From Flavobacterium bizetiae (lineage in GTDB: Bacteria > Bacteroidota > Bacteroidia > Flavobacteriales > Flavobacteriaceae): DNA of 64,000 nt. Location: NCBI RefSeq assembly GCF_902804475.1, contig NZ_CADCSU010000065.1:110451-174450 (forward strand), written 5' to 3'. Under the pieces are notes generated by a model that saw only the letters and a list, made by a program, of their open reading frames with translations, had not been told where the DNA came from and ran no database searches. Position numbers and translations under genes: made by a program. Of this stretch, positions 53,351 to 62,912 are shown in pieces (within the stretch, counting starts at the first letter, position 1; every line of letters starts with the position of its first letter).

Positions 53351-55084
53351 TCAGGCCGATTTTGAATTGATATGTTCAAAAAGAAGATCAAATTTTGATC
53401 CCAGTTTTTTCTTAAGTCTTTGTTTTGATTTTTTAACGGCATCGGGGGTAATACCTAGTAATTCGGCAATTTCGTTATTATTGAAATTTAGTTTCTGTAA
53501 CAATAAAATTCTTTTATTAGAATCTGTAATCTCAGGAAAATCATTTTGCAATAATTGGTGAAATTCAGGGTGTTCTTTTTGAAATTCTCTCTTAAAGATG
53601 TTCCAGTTATTCTCTGTCATTAAATGAGATTCAAGCAAAGTGCTCAGTTTTTTATTTTCTTTTTCGAGATAGTGAGATGATGATTGTTTAATTTGGCCGA
53701 TCTCGCTTTTTAATTTTTTGATCTGGATATTCTTATCTTTTAAATAATCGATTTGGGCATTTAAATTTTCATTTGCTTCGGTTAGTTTATGTTCCGTTTT
53801 TATTTTTTCTAATTCTAATAAAGTAACTTTTTGATTGTATTGTAATTGCCTGTTTTTTAATTGTTTTTTGAAATTTAAAAATATAAATACAGCCAATATA
53901 AAAGCCATAATAATCACGACTGCATAAATGTTTTTCATTGCAGATTCATGCTTGACCTCATCTGCTGTTCTGTTTATATTTTGTTGGAATTTTGTTTTCT
54001 GAATGACCCAGTTTGCATTACTTATAGCGATATCACCATCTTTGTTTTTTAGAGAATCTTCTAAAACAATCATTCTTCTTCTGAGCGCTAACTCATTGTC
54101 TGTTTTATTTTGTTGTTTTAAAATATCTAATTTAAGTTTGATGATCTGCAATTCTGATTTTTTGAAATAGGATTTCGAATCGGCAATTTCTTTAGCTTTG
54201 TATAGTATTTCTTCTGCCTGATTAAGATTACTGTTTTTTATGTACAATTCGGCCAAAAGAATAGAGGCATACATTGTATTCTGGTTACTTTGTTCCTGTT
54301 CTGAAATTTTGATATCTTCTTTCAATAAAGAAATCGCTGTCTGCAAATCGCCTCGCTTTTGTTTCACAAGCGCCAGATTACCTAAAGCTTTAGCATATCG
54401 CACTTGATCCTTAATTTGCTTTGCTAGAACAGCCGTTTTATTAAAATAAGATTCGGCTGCCTTGTCATTTCCCATACGAAAATAGTTCATACCAATATTA
54501 TCCATTAGCGAAGCAAATTCGGCAGTTTTTTGGGGAGTATATTTTGTGGCAAGATTTAAGTAATACAATGACTCAGGATAATCTTCAAGAGTTTGCAGCA
54601 TCCAGCCAATTTTTTTGAAAGTTTCTCCCGGAAGAATAATTTCATCGACAGGCAATTTTTTTATTTGATCAATTACTTGCAACAACCTTGGCGTCATGCT
54701 TATATAATCCCTGTAAAGGTAGAGATAGCTGATATAGTTAAGTTGAGTCCAGATTTGAAGAGACACATCCTTTTGTACTGCAGCACTTTTTATAGAATTT
54801 AAATAATAAAAATTACTTTTTGAATTGGTGGTCTTATAAAAATCACTGTATCCGTTAGCAAGCAAACCTTCGTACAAAGATTTATATTCTTTTGATTTGC
54901 TTAAAGGGTCAAGATATTTTTTTAATGAAATGGTATCAGTATCAAAAGACTTTATTTGAACCAAAAGTGCCTCGATGTTGTCGATTTTACTTGGTTGGGA
55001 CGGAATCTGTAATGGAACGTTTTGGGACTTTACTTGTACAATAAAAAGTAATAAAAGGAAACAATATGATTTTTTAAAAAGCAT
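53351..55084 (-). CDS. TPR-TM-HTH regulatory protein
   Basis: 577 residues from the ATG at 55084 (the longer frame starts at TTG). A signal/membrane anchor opens the protein (MLFKKSYCFLLLLFIVQ). TPR-like repeats occupy about 90-370 (FASLMDNIGMNYFRMGNDKAAESYFNKTA, AKALGNLALVKQKRGDLQTAISLLKE). One membrane helix lies near about 390-410 (AVVIIMAFILAVFIFL), then a coiled coil to about 490. The C-terminal LuxR/sigma-4-like HTH is FNNNEIAELLGITPDAVKKSKQRLKKKLG. This Bacteroidota class reads an envelope signal and regulates nearby genes. Divergent from the T9SS adhesin gene. Confidence 0.88.
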   Translation of the reverse strand: MLFKKSYCFLLLLFIVQVKSQNVPLQIPSQPSKIDNIEALLVQIKSFDTDTISLKKYLDPLSKSKEYKSLYEGLLANGYSDFYKTTNSKSNFYYLNSIKSAAVQKDVSLQIWTQLNYISYLYLYRDYISMTPRLLQVIDQIKKLPVDEIILPGETFKKIGWMLQTLEDYPESLYYLNLATKYTPQKTAEFASLMDNIGMNYFRMGNDKAAESYFNKTAVLAKQIKDQVRYAKALGNLALVKQKRGDLQTAISLLKEDIKISEQEQSNQNTMYASILLAELYIKNSNLNQAEEILYKAKEIADSKSYFKKSELQIIKLKLDILKQQNKTDNELALRRRMIVLEDSLKNKDGDIAISNANWVIQKTKFQQNINRTADEVKHESAMKNIYAVVIIMAFILAVFIFLNFKKQLKNRQLQYNQKVTLLELEKIKTEHKLTEANENLNAQIDYLKDKNIQIKKLKSEIGQIKQSSSHYLEKENKKLSTLLESHLMTENNWNIFKREFQKEHPEFHQLLQNDFPEITDSNKRILLLQKLNFNNNEIAELLGITPDAVKKSKQRLKKKLGSKFDLLFEHINSKSA

Positions 55085-55226
55085 TACGTTTTTATCAGTG
55101 GTTATCAAATTTGGTGCGTAAAAATAGTAAAAAAAATCTATTAGTTTTTACAACGTAATTTGTAAAGTGTTGGTTTTAATGGTTTTTTGAATAAAAATGT
55201 CCCTTATTTGTCCCCCTTTGATGCTG

Positions 55227-55255
55227 TTGAAAGTATAATGTGTGAATTACATTTG
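55227..55255 (+). promoter_or_regulatory. promoter of the adhesin-PorP operon
   Basis: TTG (55227-55229), an 18-nt spacer and TACATTTG (55248-55255) fit the TTG-TAnnTTTG promoter. It is about 100 nt before the adhesin start and in the 271-nt divergent gap from the TPR-HTH gene. Confidence 0.65.
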
Positions 55256-55355
55256 TCAACAACCCCATAAGTATTTATTGTGCGCTTCATTTGTAAATGA
55301 ATATACCTTCTGATTTATACTTTAATACGGCCACTATTAATTTCTGATTCAATAC

Positions 55356-58300
55356 ATGAAAAAAAAACTACTTTTCTTCTTAATCCATTATATTTTTTTA
55401 ATTGGTGTTCCCACAAAAATATTAGCAAATGGTGATGGTGATTTAAATTCATCTTATTCAAAAACGAAAATAGGTCTCAACTATGTATCGTCCACAAGAG
55501 TAACAAAGCAAAGAGGAGTTGATTCTTATGGAACTCCTATCCCAACATTTAGAATTACAGGTATTCCTGTGGGGGCAATTATTGAGGATGCTTTTCTATA
55601 TATGGCAGGTTCAACCATAAGTAGTTTATCTTTTTTTAATTTATCTATTAATAATCCGTCAAATATAGTCGAATCATATGCAGCCTCTCTTATAGGAACA
55701 ACACCAGATGCTTGCTGGGGTTATAATAATACTAAATCATTTAGAGCAAATATTAAGACGATCATTACAGGAAATGGCGACTATGTTGTTTCTGGGATAC
55801 CTACAGCAGCCACTTTAAACGATGATATGAATGGTGCTACTATTATTGTGATATATTCTGATCCATCTGCAAATTTTACAGGATCTATCGAAATTAAAGA
55901 CGGATCTGTAGTATTATTATCTAATAATAGTAATAGGACTATTGGTTTTAATAAGCCTAATTATTTGATCACACCAATTTTATCAAGAGGTTTCGGTATT
56001 GTGTCAGACGTACAATATATTGGTAGCCAATATAAATTTCCTGATAATGTATTTGTGAGTGCAACTCTACCTTACTATTTTAATTTTTATGAAGCAAATC
56101 TTAATGTAACGCCTGCTACATTAGATTATAATCATCAATTTTTTACTCAAACGGATTGTGTGCAATGGGTAACAGCAGGACAATATTATCAAGTAAATAA
56201 TATTGAATTAAGTAATAAATCTATTCCTGAAAATAAACCCGGAGGAACTACCGTTGGGAATTTATTTTCATTTTTTGACGGAAATACGTCTTACAGTTAT
56301 TCTTTGGTAAGTGGTGATGGAGATGATGATAATAGTTATTTTACAATTTCTGGTAATACTCTGCAAAGCGCTACATGTTTTGATTTTGAAATAAGATCCA
56401 CTTATTCTATTCGTGTAAGATCCGTTTCTTCAAGCGGAGTAGTTAGTAATGAAATTTTTATAATAACAGCTACTGATGAAACTGAAATTCCGGTTACAGC
56501 AAAGGCCAAGAATATAACGTTACAACTTGATACTTTTGGTAAAGCAATAATTCAGCCAAGTGATATTGACAATGGTTCTACTGGTAATTGTGGTTTTGAT
56601 CTTTCGATCGATAAAAATACTTTCGATTGTACAAACATAGGTGCTAATATTGTTAGTCTGACCATTACTGATACTAACGGAGGGAGCAATACCACTACCT
56701 CAATAGTTACAATCGAAGACAAAGTAAAACCAACAGTTATAACACATAATATTACTGTTCAGCTTGACGCTTTAGGAAAAGTAACTATAAACGAATCTCA
56801 AATCAATAATGGCTCGTCTGATAATTGTGCCATTGACAAAATAACGTTAGACAAAACAGATTATGATTGTTCGAATGTTGGAGCGAATACGGTAACACTT
56901 ACGGTTTTAGATGTCAACGGAAATTCAGATTCAAAAACTGCAATAGTTACAATTGAAGATCAAATAAAACCAAAGGTTATAACACAGAATATTACCGTAC
57001 AGCTTGACGCTTTAGGAAAAGCAACTATTACCGAATCTCAAATCGATAATGGTTCAACAGATAATTGTGCTATTGACAAAATAACTTTAGACAAAACAGA
57101 TTTTGATTGTACCAATGTTGGAGCTAATAGAGTAACACTTACAGTTTTGGATGTTAATGGAAATTCAGATTCCAAAACAGCAATAGTTACCGTAGAAGAC
57201 AAAGTAAAACCAACGGTTGTAATACAGAATATTACCGTTCAACTTGACGTTTTAGGAAAAGCAGCTATAACTCCGACACAAATTGATAATGGTTCAACTG
57301 ACAATTGTGCTATCGACAAAATAACTTTAGACAAAACAAATTTTGATTGTACCAATGTTGGGGCCAATACAGTAACGCTAACCGTTTTAGATGTTAATGG
57401 AAATTCAGATTCAAAGACAGCAACAGTTACTATTGAAGATAAAGTAAAACCAACAGTTATAACACAGAATATTACTGTTCAGCTTGACGCTTTAGGAAAA
57501 GTAACTATAAACGAATCTCAAATCAATAATGGCTCGTCTGATAATTGTGTTATTGACAAATTAACGTTAGATAAAACAGATTTTGATTGTTCGAATGTTG
57601 GAGCCAATACAGTAACGCTTACAGTTTTGGATGTCAACGGAAATTCAGATTCAAAAACTGCAATAGTTACAATTGAAGATCAAATAAAACCAAAGGTTAT
57701 AACACAGAATATTACCGTACAGCTTGACGCTTTAGGAAAAGCAACTATTACCGAATCTCAAATCGATAATGGCTCAACCGATAATTGTGCCATTGACAAA
57801 ATCACTTTAGACAAAACAAATTTTGATTGTACCAATGTTGGAGCCAATATAGTAATGCTTACAGTTTTGGATGTCAACGGAAATTCAGATTCAAAGACAG
57901 CAATAGTTACAGTTGAAGATAAAGTAAAACCAATAGTGGTTACGCAGAACATTACTGTACAATTAGATGCTTTAGGAAAAGCAACGATAACCGCGGAAGA
58001 AATCAATAATGGTTCATCGGATAATTGTGGTATTGCTACAATAACTTTAGACAAAATTGATTTTAATTGTACCAATGTCGGAGCAAACACAGTAACGCTT
58101 ACCTCTACAGATGTCAACGGAAATTCAGATTCAAAGACAGCAACAGTTACTATTGAAGATAAAGTAAAGCCAACAGTTGAGACACAGAATATAATTGTTC
58201 AACTTGACGCATTCGGAAAAGCAACTATAACAGAATCTCAAATCGATAATGGTTCAACCGATAATTGTGCTATTGACAAATTAACGTTAGATAAAACAGA

Positions 58301-60602
58301 TTTTGATTGTTCGAATGTTGGAGCCAATACAGTAACGCTTACGGTTTTGGATATCAACGGAAATTCAGATTCAAAAACAGCTATAGTTACTATTGAAGAT
58401 AAAGTAAAACCAACGGTTGTAACACAGAATATTACAGTTCAACTTGACGCATTAGGAAAAGCAATTATAACAGAATCTCAAATCGATAATGGTTCAACTG
58501 ATAATTGTGCCATGGACAAAATCACTTTAGACAAAACAGATTTTGATTGTTCAAATATTGGAATAAATACAGTAACACTAACCGTTTTGGATGTTAATGG
58601 AAATTCAGATTCAAAGACAGCAACAGTTACTATTGAAGATCAAGTAAAGCCAACGGTTGTAACACAGGATATAACTGTGCAATTGGACGCATCAGGAAAA
58701 GCTATTATAACTCCGACACAAATCGATAATGGTTCAAGCGATAATTGCTTGATTGATAAAATCACTTTAGACAAAACAGATTTTAATTGTTCGAATGTTG
58801 GAGCCAATACAGTAACGCTAACCGTTTTAGATGTCAACGGAAATTCAGCTTCAAAAACAGCAATAGTTACAATTGAAGATCAGGTAAAACCAATAGTAAT
58901 AATACAGAATATTGCCGTTCAGCTTGATGCTTTAGGAAAAGCAACTATAACTGAATCTCAAATCGATAATGGTTCAACTGATAACTGTGGAATCGATACG
59001 ATGACTTTAGACAAGATGACATTCGATTGTTCGAATATTGGAGATAATAATGTAGCACTTAACCTAACCGATAAAAGTGGAAATTCAGCGTCCGGAATTG
59101 CTGTAGTTACTGTTAAAGATTTGATCCCCCCAACTGTTATCTCCCAAAATATAACAGTTCAACTCGATGCAATAGGAAATGCGGTAATAGTTCCGGCGCT
59201 GATAAATAATGGTTCAACAGATAACTGTGCTATTGCTACTATGAGTTTAGACAAAACCAATTTTGATTGTTCGAATATGGGAGACAATATCGTTACGCTT
59301 ACTGTTACAGATGTAAACGGAAATTCAGCTTCAAAAATAGCAACGGTAAAAATCGAAGACAAATTGAAACCGATCGTTATCACTCAGAATATAACCATTG
59401 AATTAGATGCTTCAGGAAACGCTGTCATAACAGCTGCAGAGATTGACAATGGTTCAACCGACAATTGCGCAATAGATAAAATAGAAATTAATAAAACATC
59501 TTTTACTTGTTCGAATATTGGTGCTAATAACGTGATACTTACGGTGACGGACGTTAACGGAAATTCAGCCTCAAAAAATGCGACCGTTACTGTTCAGGAT
59601 AAAATAAGTCCGATAGTTATAACTCAAAATATTACTGTTCAGCTTAATCTTTCAGGAGATTCAGTAATAACCGAGGCTCAAATAGACAATGGCTCTACAG
59701 ATAATTGTACCATAGATAAAATGACTTTAGACAAAACTACTTTTAACTGCAGTAATCTTGGAGACAATATTGTAACACTCACTGTAAGAGATAAAAGTGG
59801 AAATTTAGCTTCTGCAACTGCAATAGTAACTGTTCTTCCTCTTTCGCTCCCAACATTTTCGAATTTAACACAAGAGTTTTGTGCTATCGAAAATCCTGTT
59901 ATATCGAGTATAGCGGTAAACAGTGCCTATTTAAAATGGTTTAAAGACGCTTCATCTTCTCAGACATTATCTTCTAATACAGCTTTAACCAGCGGAATCT
60001 ACTATGCTGCTAATTACAACGGAAGTTGTTATAGCGATCGCGTTGCCGTGACCATTATTGTCAATGATGCTTTGGCACCAACAGGAAATGCGATACAATT
60101 TATGTGTAAAGAAAAAGAAGCAACCGTGACCGATCTTATCACAAACGAAGAAGAAGTTTTATGGTATGAAACCCCCACAGGAGGTTTTGCATTAGGATCT
60201 ACAACAGTTTTGGAGGACAATCATAAGTATTACGCATCTTATACAGGAGCAGAATGCGAAAGTTCTAAAAGATTTGAAGTAGAAGTTGTTTTTCGCTATT
60301 GCGATGTTAAAGTATACAACGGAATCTCAGCAAATGGCGACGGGAAAAATGATTATTTTGAGATAGAAGGAGCGACAACTTTCCCGGAAAATAGACTCGA
60401 AATTTTTGATAGTTGGGGAAGTTTAGTCTTTGAAACGGCCAATTACGGAAACGGAGAAAATTTATTTAGAGGCGTTGCAAACAAAGGTTTAGGCAGCGGA
60501 AAAGGTTTGCTTCCTTTTGGAACCTATTATTATGTTTTTAGTTTCACGAATCATGATAATAAAAGGGTTACAAAAACAGGCTTTTTACACCTAAATCCTT
60601 AA
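55356..60602 (+). CDS. giant repeat-containing T9SS type-B secreted adhesin (CHU_C domain)
   Basis: 1748 residues. A signal peptide (cut near ILAN) is followed by an N-terminal domain (about 25-290, GIPVGAIIEDAFLYMAGS), and a cadherin-like domain (about 290-375, IPENKPGGTTVGNLFSF). Fourteen roughly 80-residue HYR-like repeats (about 375-1494) each have the pattern DxxKPxVxTQNITVQLDALG, ITES-QIDNGSTDNCAIDK and DVNGNSDSK. Ig-like segments follow to about 1650, then the gliding-motility-associated C-terminal domain (CDVKVYNGISANGDGKNDYFEIEG and FLHLNP) used for T9SS type-B export and surface attachment. Co-operonic with the PorP-like gene 21 nt downstream. Confidence 0.93.
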   Translation: MKKKLLFFLIHYIFLIGVPTKILANGDGDLNSSYSKTKIGLNYVSSTRVTKQRGVDSYGTPIPTFRITGIPVGAIIEDAFLYMAGSTISSLSFFNLSINNPSNIVESYAASLIGTTPDACWGYNNTKSFRANIKTIITGNGDYVVSGIPTAATLNDDMNGATIIVIYSDPSANFTGSIEIKDGSVVLLSNNSNRTIGFNKPNYLITPILSRGFGIVSDVQYIGSQYKFPDNVFVSATLPYYFNFYEANLNVTPATLDYNHQFFTQTDCVQWVTAGQYYQVNNIELSNKSIPENKPGGTTVGNLFSFFDGNTSYSYSLVSGDGDDDNSYFTISGNTLQSATCFDFEIRSTYSIRVRSVSSSGVVSNEIFIITATDETEIPVTAKAKNITLQLDTFGKAIIQPSDIDNGSTGNCGFDLSIDKNTFDCTNIGANIVSLTITDTNGGSNTTTSIVTIEDKVKPTVITHNITVQLDALGKVTINESQINNGSSDNCAIDKITLDKTDYDCSNVGANTVTLTVLDVNGNSDSKTAIVTIEDQIKPKVITQNITVQLDALGKATITESQIDNGSTDNCAIDKITLDKTDFDCTNVGANRVTLTVLDVNGNSDSKTAIVTVEDKVKPTVVIQNITVQLDVLGKAAITPTQIDNGSTDNCAIDKITLDKTNFDCTNVGANTVTLTVLDVNGNSDSKTATVTIEDKVKPTVITQNITVQLDALGKVTINESQINNGSSDNCVIDKLTLDKTDFDCSNVGANTVTLTVLDVNGNSDSKTAIVTIEDQIKPKVITQNITVQLDALGKATITESQIDNGSTDNCAIDKITLDKTNFDCTNVGANIVMLTVLDVNGNSDSKTAIVTVEDKVKPIVVTQNITVQLDALGKATITAEEINNGSSDNCGIATITLDKIDFNCTNVGANTVTLTSTDVNGNSDSKTATVTIEDKVKPTVETQNIIVQLDAFGKATITESQIDNGSTDNCAIDKLTLDKTDFDCSNVGANTVTLTVLDINGNSDSKTAIVTIEDKVKPTVVTQNITVQLDALGKAIITESQIDNGSTDNCAMDKITLDKTDFDCSNIGINTVTLTVLDVNGNSDSKTATVTIEDQVKPTVVTQDITVQLDASGKAIITPTQIDNGSSDNCLIDKITLDKTDFNCSNVGANTVTLTVLDVNGNSASKTAIVTIEDQVKPIVIIQNIAVQLDALGKATITESQIDNGSTDNCGIDTMTLDKMTFDCSNIGDNNVALNLTDKSGNSASGIAVVTVKDLIPPTVISQNITVQLDAIGNAVIVPALINNGSTDNCAIATMSLDKTNFDCSNMGDNIVTLTVTDVNGNSASKIATVKIEDKLKPIVITQNITIELDASGNAVITAAEIDNGSTDNCAIDKIEINKTSFTCSNIGANNVILTVTDVNGNSASKNATVTVQDKISPIVITQNITVQLNLSGDSVITEAQIDNGSTDNCTIDKMTLDKTTFNCSNLGDNIVTLTVRDKSGNLASATAIVTVLPLSLPTFSNLTQEFCAIENPVISSIAVNSAYLKWFKDASSSQTLSSNTALTSGIYYAANYNGSCYSDRVAVTIIVNDALAPTGNAIQFMCKEKEATVTDLITNEEEVLWYETPTGGFALGSTTVLEDNHKYYASYTGAECESSKRFEVEVVFRYCDVKVYNGISANGDGKNDYFEIEGATTFPENRLEIFDSWGSLVFETANYGNGENLFRGVANKGLGSGKGLLPFGTYYYVFSFTNHDNKRVTKTGFLHLNP
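56478..59837 (+). repeat. fourteen tandem 240-nt coding repeats
   Basis: The repeat region of the adhesin. Each unit is 240 nt. Units 2-4 and 5-7 are close copies offset by exactly 720 nt: 56911-57052 is identical to 57631-57772 (142 nt). Units 11-14 are more diverged. Confidence 0.93.
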
Positions 60603-60623
60603 TCTAAAAACCAAATATTTCAA

Positions 60624-61565
60624 ATGAGATTCAATATTATAGCAACTCTGCTCTTTACATTTACTTTGTTTTCTGCAAAAGCGCAGCAAGATGCTCAATT
60701 TTCAGATTACAAACTCAATATGTCGAGTTTTAATCCCGCTTTTGCAGGTTTTTTTGACGGAAGCGTGCTACTAATTCACCGCACACAATTTGCCGGTTTT
60801 GATGGCGCTCCAGAAACGCAAAATCTTAATATTAACATCCCCATAGATCTTAATATGGGAGCCGGATTTAATGTTACGAATCAAAAGCTGGGAGTAACAC
60901 AGAATATCGTTATTACAGGAGATTACTCGTATACCATTTATACAGACGAATTAAATATGTTGAGTTTTGGACTTAAAGCCGGTTTGAGTATTCTTGACAT
61001 CGATTATAGCCGCCTTGACCTTAATAATGCTGATGATTTAAGTTTTCAGAATAACATCGAAAATCAGGTAACTCCAAGAGTAGGAGTAGGGCTTTTATTT
61101 AATACTCCCAATTGGTTTATTGGTTTATCTACACCTAATTTTATTAAGGAAAGTTATAACCCAACTATCAAGACCTCGACAATTACAACTATGCCTCAAA
61201 TTTATTTTACAACAGGCTATCAGACTCGTATAAATGATGATTTGTTATTTAAACCTTCGATATTGGCAAAAGCAGTCGAAAATGCGCCATTAGCAATAGA
61301 TTTTGCCCTTAATTTTGAATTTAGGGAAAAGTTTAGGTTTGGAGCTTCGTACCGATGGAACTCAGCGATCACTGGAATGATGGGAATTAATCTCCTGCAA
61401 GATTTTCAGGCGGGTTATGCGTACGATTATAATATAAACGGATTAGGAAAATATGCGCCATCATCGCACCAGTTTTACATTAAATACATTTTTAAACAAT
61501 CTAAAAATATTCGCAGGGAATGTAGCTGCAGTTTTACAGATCCAACCAATAATCTTGGGTTTTAA
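60624..61565 (+). CDS. PorP/SprF-family T9SS outer-membrane protein
   Basis: 313-residue outer-membrane protein with signal peptide (FSAKAQ). The PorP/SprF family start is QDAQFSDYKLNMSSFNPAFAGFFDGSVLLIHRTQFAGFDGAPETQ, followed by beta-strands and the short cysteine tail RECSCSF. SprF-type proteins sit beside, and are needed for, specific large T9SS type-B adhesins such as SprB. Here it follows the adhesin by 21 nt, so it is most likely the dedicated export or anchoring partner. Confidence 0.94.
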   Translation: MRFNIIATLLFTFTLFSAKAQQDAQFSDYKLNMSSFNPAFAGFFDGSVLLIHRTQFAGFDGAPETQNLNINIPIDLNMGAGFNVTNQKLGVTQNIVITGDYSYTIYTDELNMLSFGLKAGLSILDIDYSRLDLNNADDLSFQNNIENQVTPRVGVGLLFNTPNWFIGLSTPNFIKESYNPTIKTSTITTMPQIYFTTGYQTRINDDLLFKPSILAKAVENAPLAIDFALNFEFREKFRFGASYRWNSAITGMMGINLLQDFQAGYAYDYNINGLGKYAPSSHQFYIKYIFKQSKNIRRECSCSFTDPTNNLGF

Positions 61566-61570
61566 TACAA

Positions 61571-61620
61571 GCAAAAAAGCGCTGAATCATTACATTCAGC
61601 GCTTTTTTTATATAATAATC
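61571..61620. terminator. bidirectional terminator, right copy of a 52-nt direct repeat
   Basis: Same sequence as 53291-53340 with one base changed in the loop. It separates the PorP-like gene from the convergent MFS gene. Confidence 0.93.
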
Positions 61621-61638
61621 GAATTAGTAAAAAACAAT

Positions 61639-62868
61639 TTAATCTTCTGCAGAAGCTTTTCTCTTTCCTTCAATATTCGGAAGGAAGCTTGTTAAAACAC
61701 CTATTAAAGGTAAAAAAGCACAAACCTTAAAAACATATTCAATACTAGTAGAGTCTGCTAATTTTCCTAAAATTGCAGAACCTAATCCGCCCATACCAAA
61801 AGCCAATCCAAAGAAAAGACCAGCAATTAAACCTACTTTACCGGGAACTAATTCTGTGGCATAAACCAAAATTGCCGAGAAAGCTGAAGATATAATTAAA
61901 CCAATAATTACAGATAAAATTCCGGTCCAGAAAAGAGAAGCGTACGGCAATAATAATGTAAAAGGAGCAACTCCAAGAATAGAAATCCATATGATATACT
62001 TTCGACCAAAACGATCACCTAAAGCTCCACCAAACAATGTTCCTGCAGCTACAGCACCAAGAAATGCAAAAAGGTAAATTTGAGATTCCTGTACAGAAAC
62101 GTGAAATTTATCGATAAGATAAAAAGTATAATAACTTGTCATACTGGCCATGTAGAAGTATTTAGAAAAAATCAATACTAATAAAATACCCAACGAGAAA
62201 ATTACTTTTTGTTTTGAAAGCGAATGGTGTTTTTCTTCTGCCCCAAGAGATTTATTTTTTGCTTTAAGATTCAAATGTTCCTGATACCATTTTGCAACTC
62301 CCGAAAGAATAAGAATCCCAACAGCCGCCGCAAGACAAAACCAGATAATATTAAACTGTCCGTAAGGAACGACAATAATAGCCGCAAGCAAAGGCCCAAT
62401 GGCGCTTCCTGCGTTTCCTCCTAATTGAAAAATAGATTGCGCCAAACCTCTTTTTCCGCCAGAAGCCATGTGAGCAACCCTCGAAGCTTCAGGATGAAAT
62501 ATCGAAGAACCAACACCGATTAAACTAACAGCAAGTAAAATATTTACAAAGCTTGAAGCTACCGCTACAGCAGCCAACCCTAAAAGAGTAAAAACCATAG
62601 CAATGGCCAGCGAATACGGACGTGGTTTTTTATCGGTGTAAAACCCAATAAACGGTTGTAAAATAGAAGCCGTTAGTTGATAGGTTAGGGTGATTAGACC
62701 GATTTCGGTAAAAGTCAAATGAAATTTATCTTTTATAATAGGGTATACCGCAGGAACAACCGCCTGAAGCATATCATTAATAAAATGCGTAAAACTGATT
62801 GTAAATAAAATCGAGAAAACAGTTTGTTGAGCCAACTGTTTCGAATTGTTAATAGTAGTTGTTTTCAT
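61639..62868 (-). CDS. MFS transporter (fosmidomycin-resistance Fsr-like)
   Basis: 409-residue 12-helix major facilitator. The N-terminal part resembles Fsr: FTHFINDMLQAVVPAVYPIIKDKFHLTFTEIGLITLTYQLTASILQPFIGFYTDKKP, then GSSIFHPEASRVAHMASGGKRGLAQS. Fsr proteins export fosmidomycin and related compounds, but substrates of most homologues are unknown. It lies 44 nt downstream of a GntR/FadR gene on the same strand, with a repeat of the regulator's operator in the gap, so it is the probable target. Confidence 0.9.
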   Translation of the reverse strand: MKTTTINNSKQLAQQTVFSILFTISFTHFINDMLQAVVPAVYPIIKDKFHLTFTEIGLITLTYQLTASILQPFIGFYTDKKPRPYSLAIAMVFTLLGLAAVAVASSFVNILLAVSLIGVGSSIFHPEASRVAHMASGGKRGLAQSIFQLGGNAGSAIGPLLAAIIVVPYGQFNIIWFCLAAAVGILILSGVAKWYQEHLNLKAKNKSLGAEEKHHSLSKQKVIFSLGILLVLIFSKYFYMASMTSYYTFYLIDKFHVSVQESQIYLFAFLGAVAAGTLFGGALGDRFGRKYIIWISILGVAPFTLLLPYASLFWTGILSVIIGLIISSAFSAILVYATELVPGKVGLIAGLFFGLAFGMGGLGSAILGKLADSTSIEYVFKVCAFLPLIGVLTSFLPNIEGKRKASAED

Positions 62869-62886
62869 AATGTGATAAAAAATCAG

Positions 62887-62899
62887 ATCATCTGATGAA
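62887..62899. promoter_or_regulatory. GntR/FadR operator copy upstream of the MFS gene
   Basis: ATCATCTGATGAA matches the perfect ATCATC-T-GATGAT site at 63586-63598 except for the last base, 19 nt before the MFS start. Confidence 0.6.
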
Positions 62900-62912
62900 T
62901 TGGGTAAAAAAA

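Noticed and set aside
57758..59383. Long antisense open frames inside the adhesin repeats
   Set aside because: They recur with the 240-nt period as reverse-complement shadows of the coding repeats.
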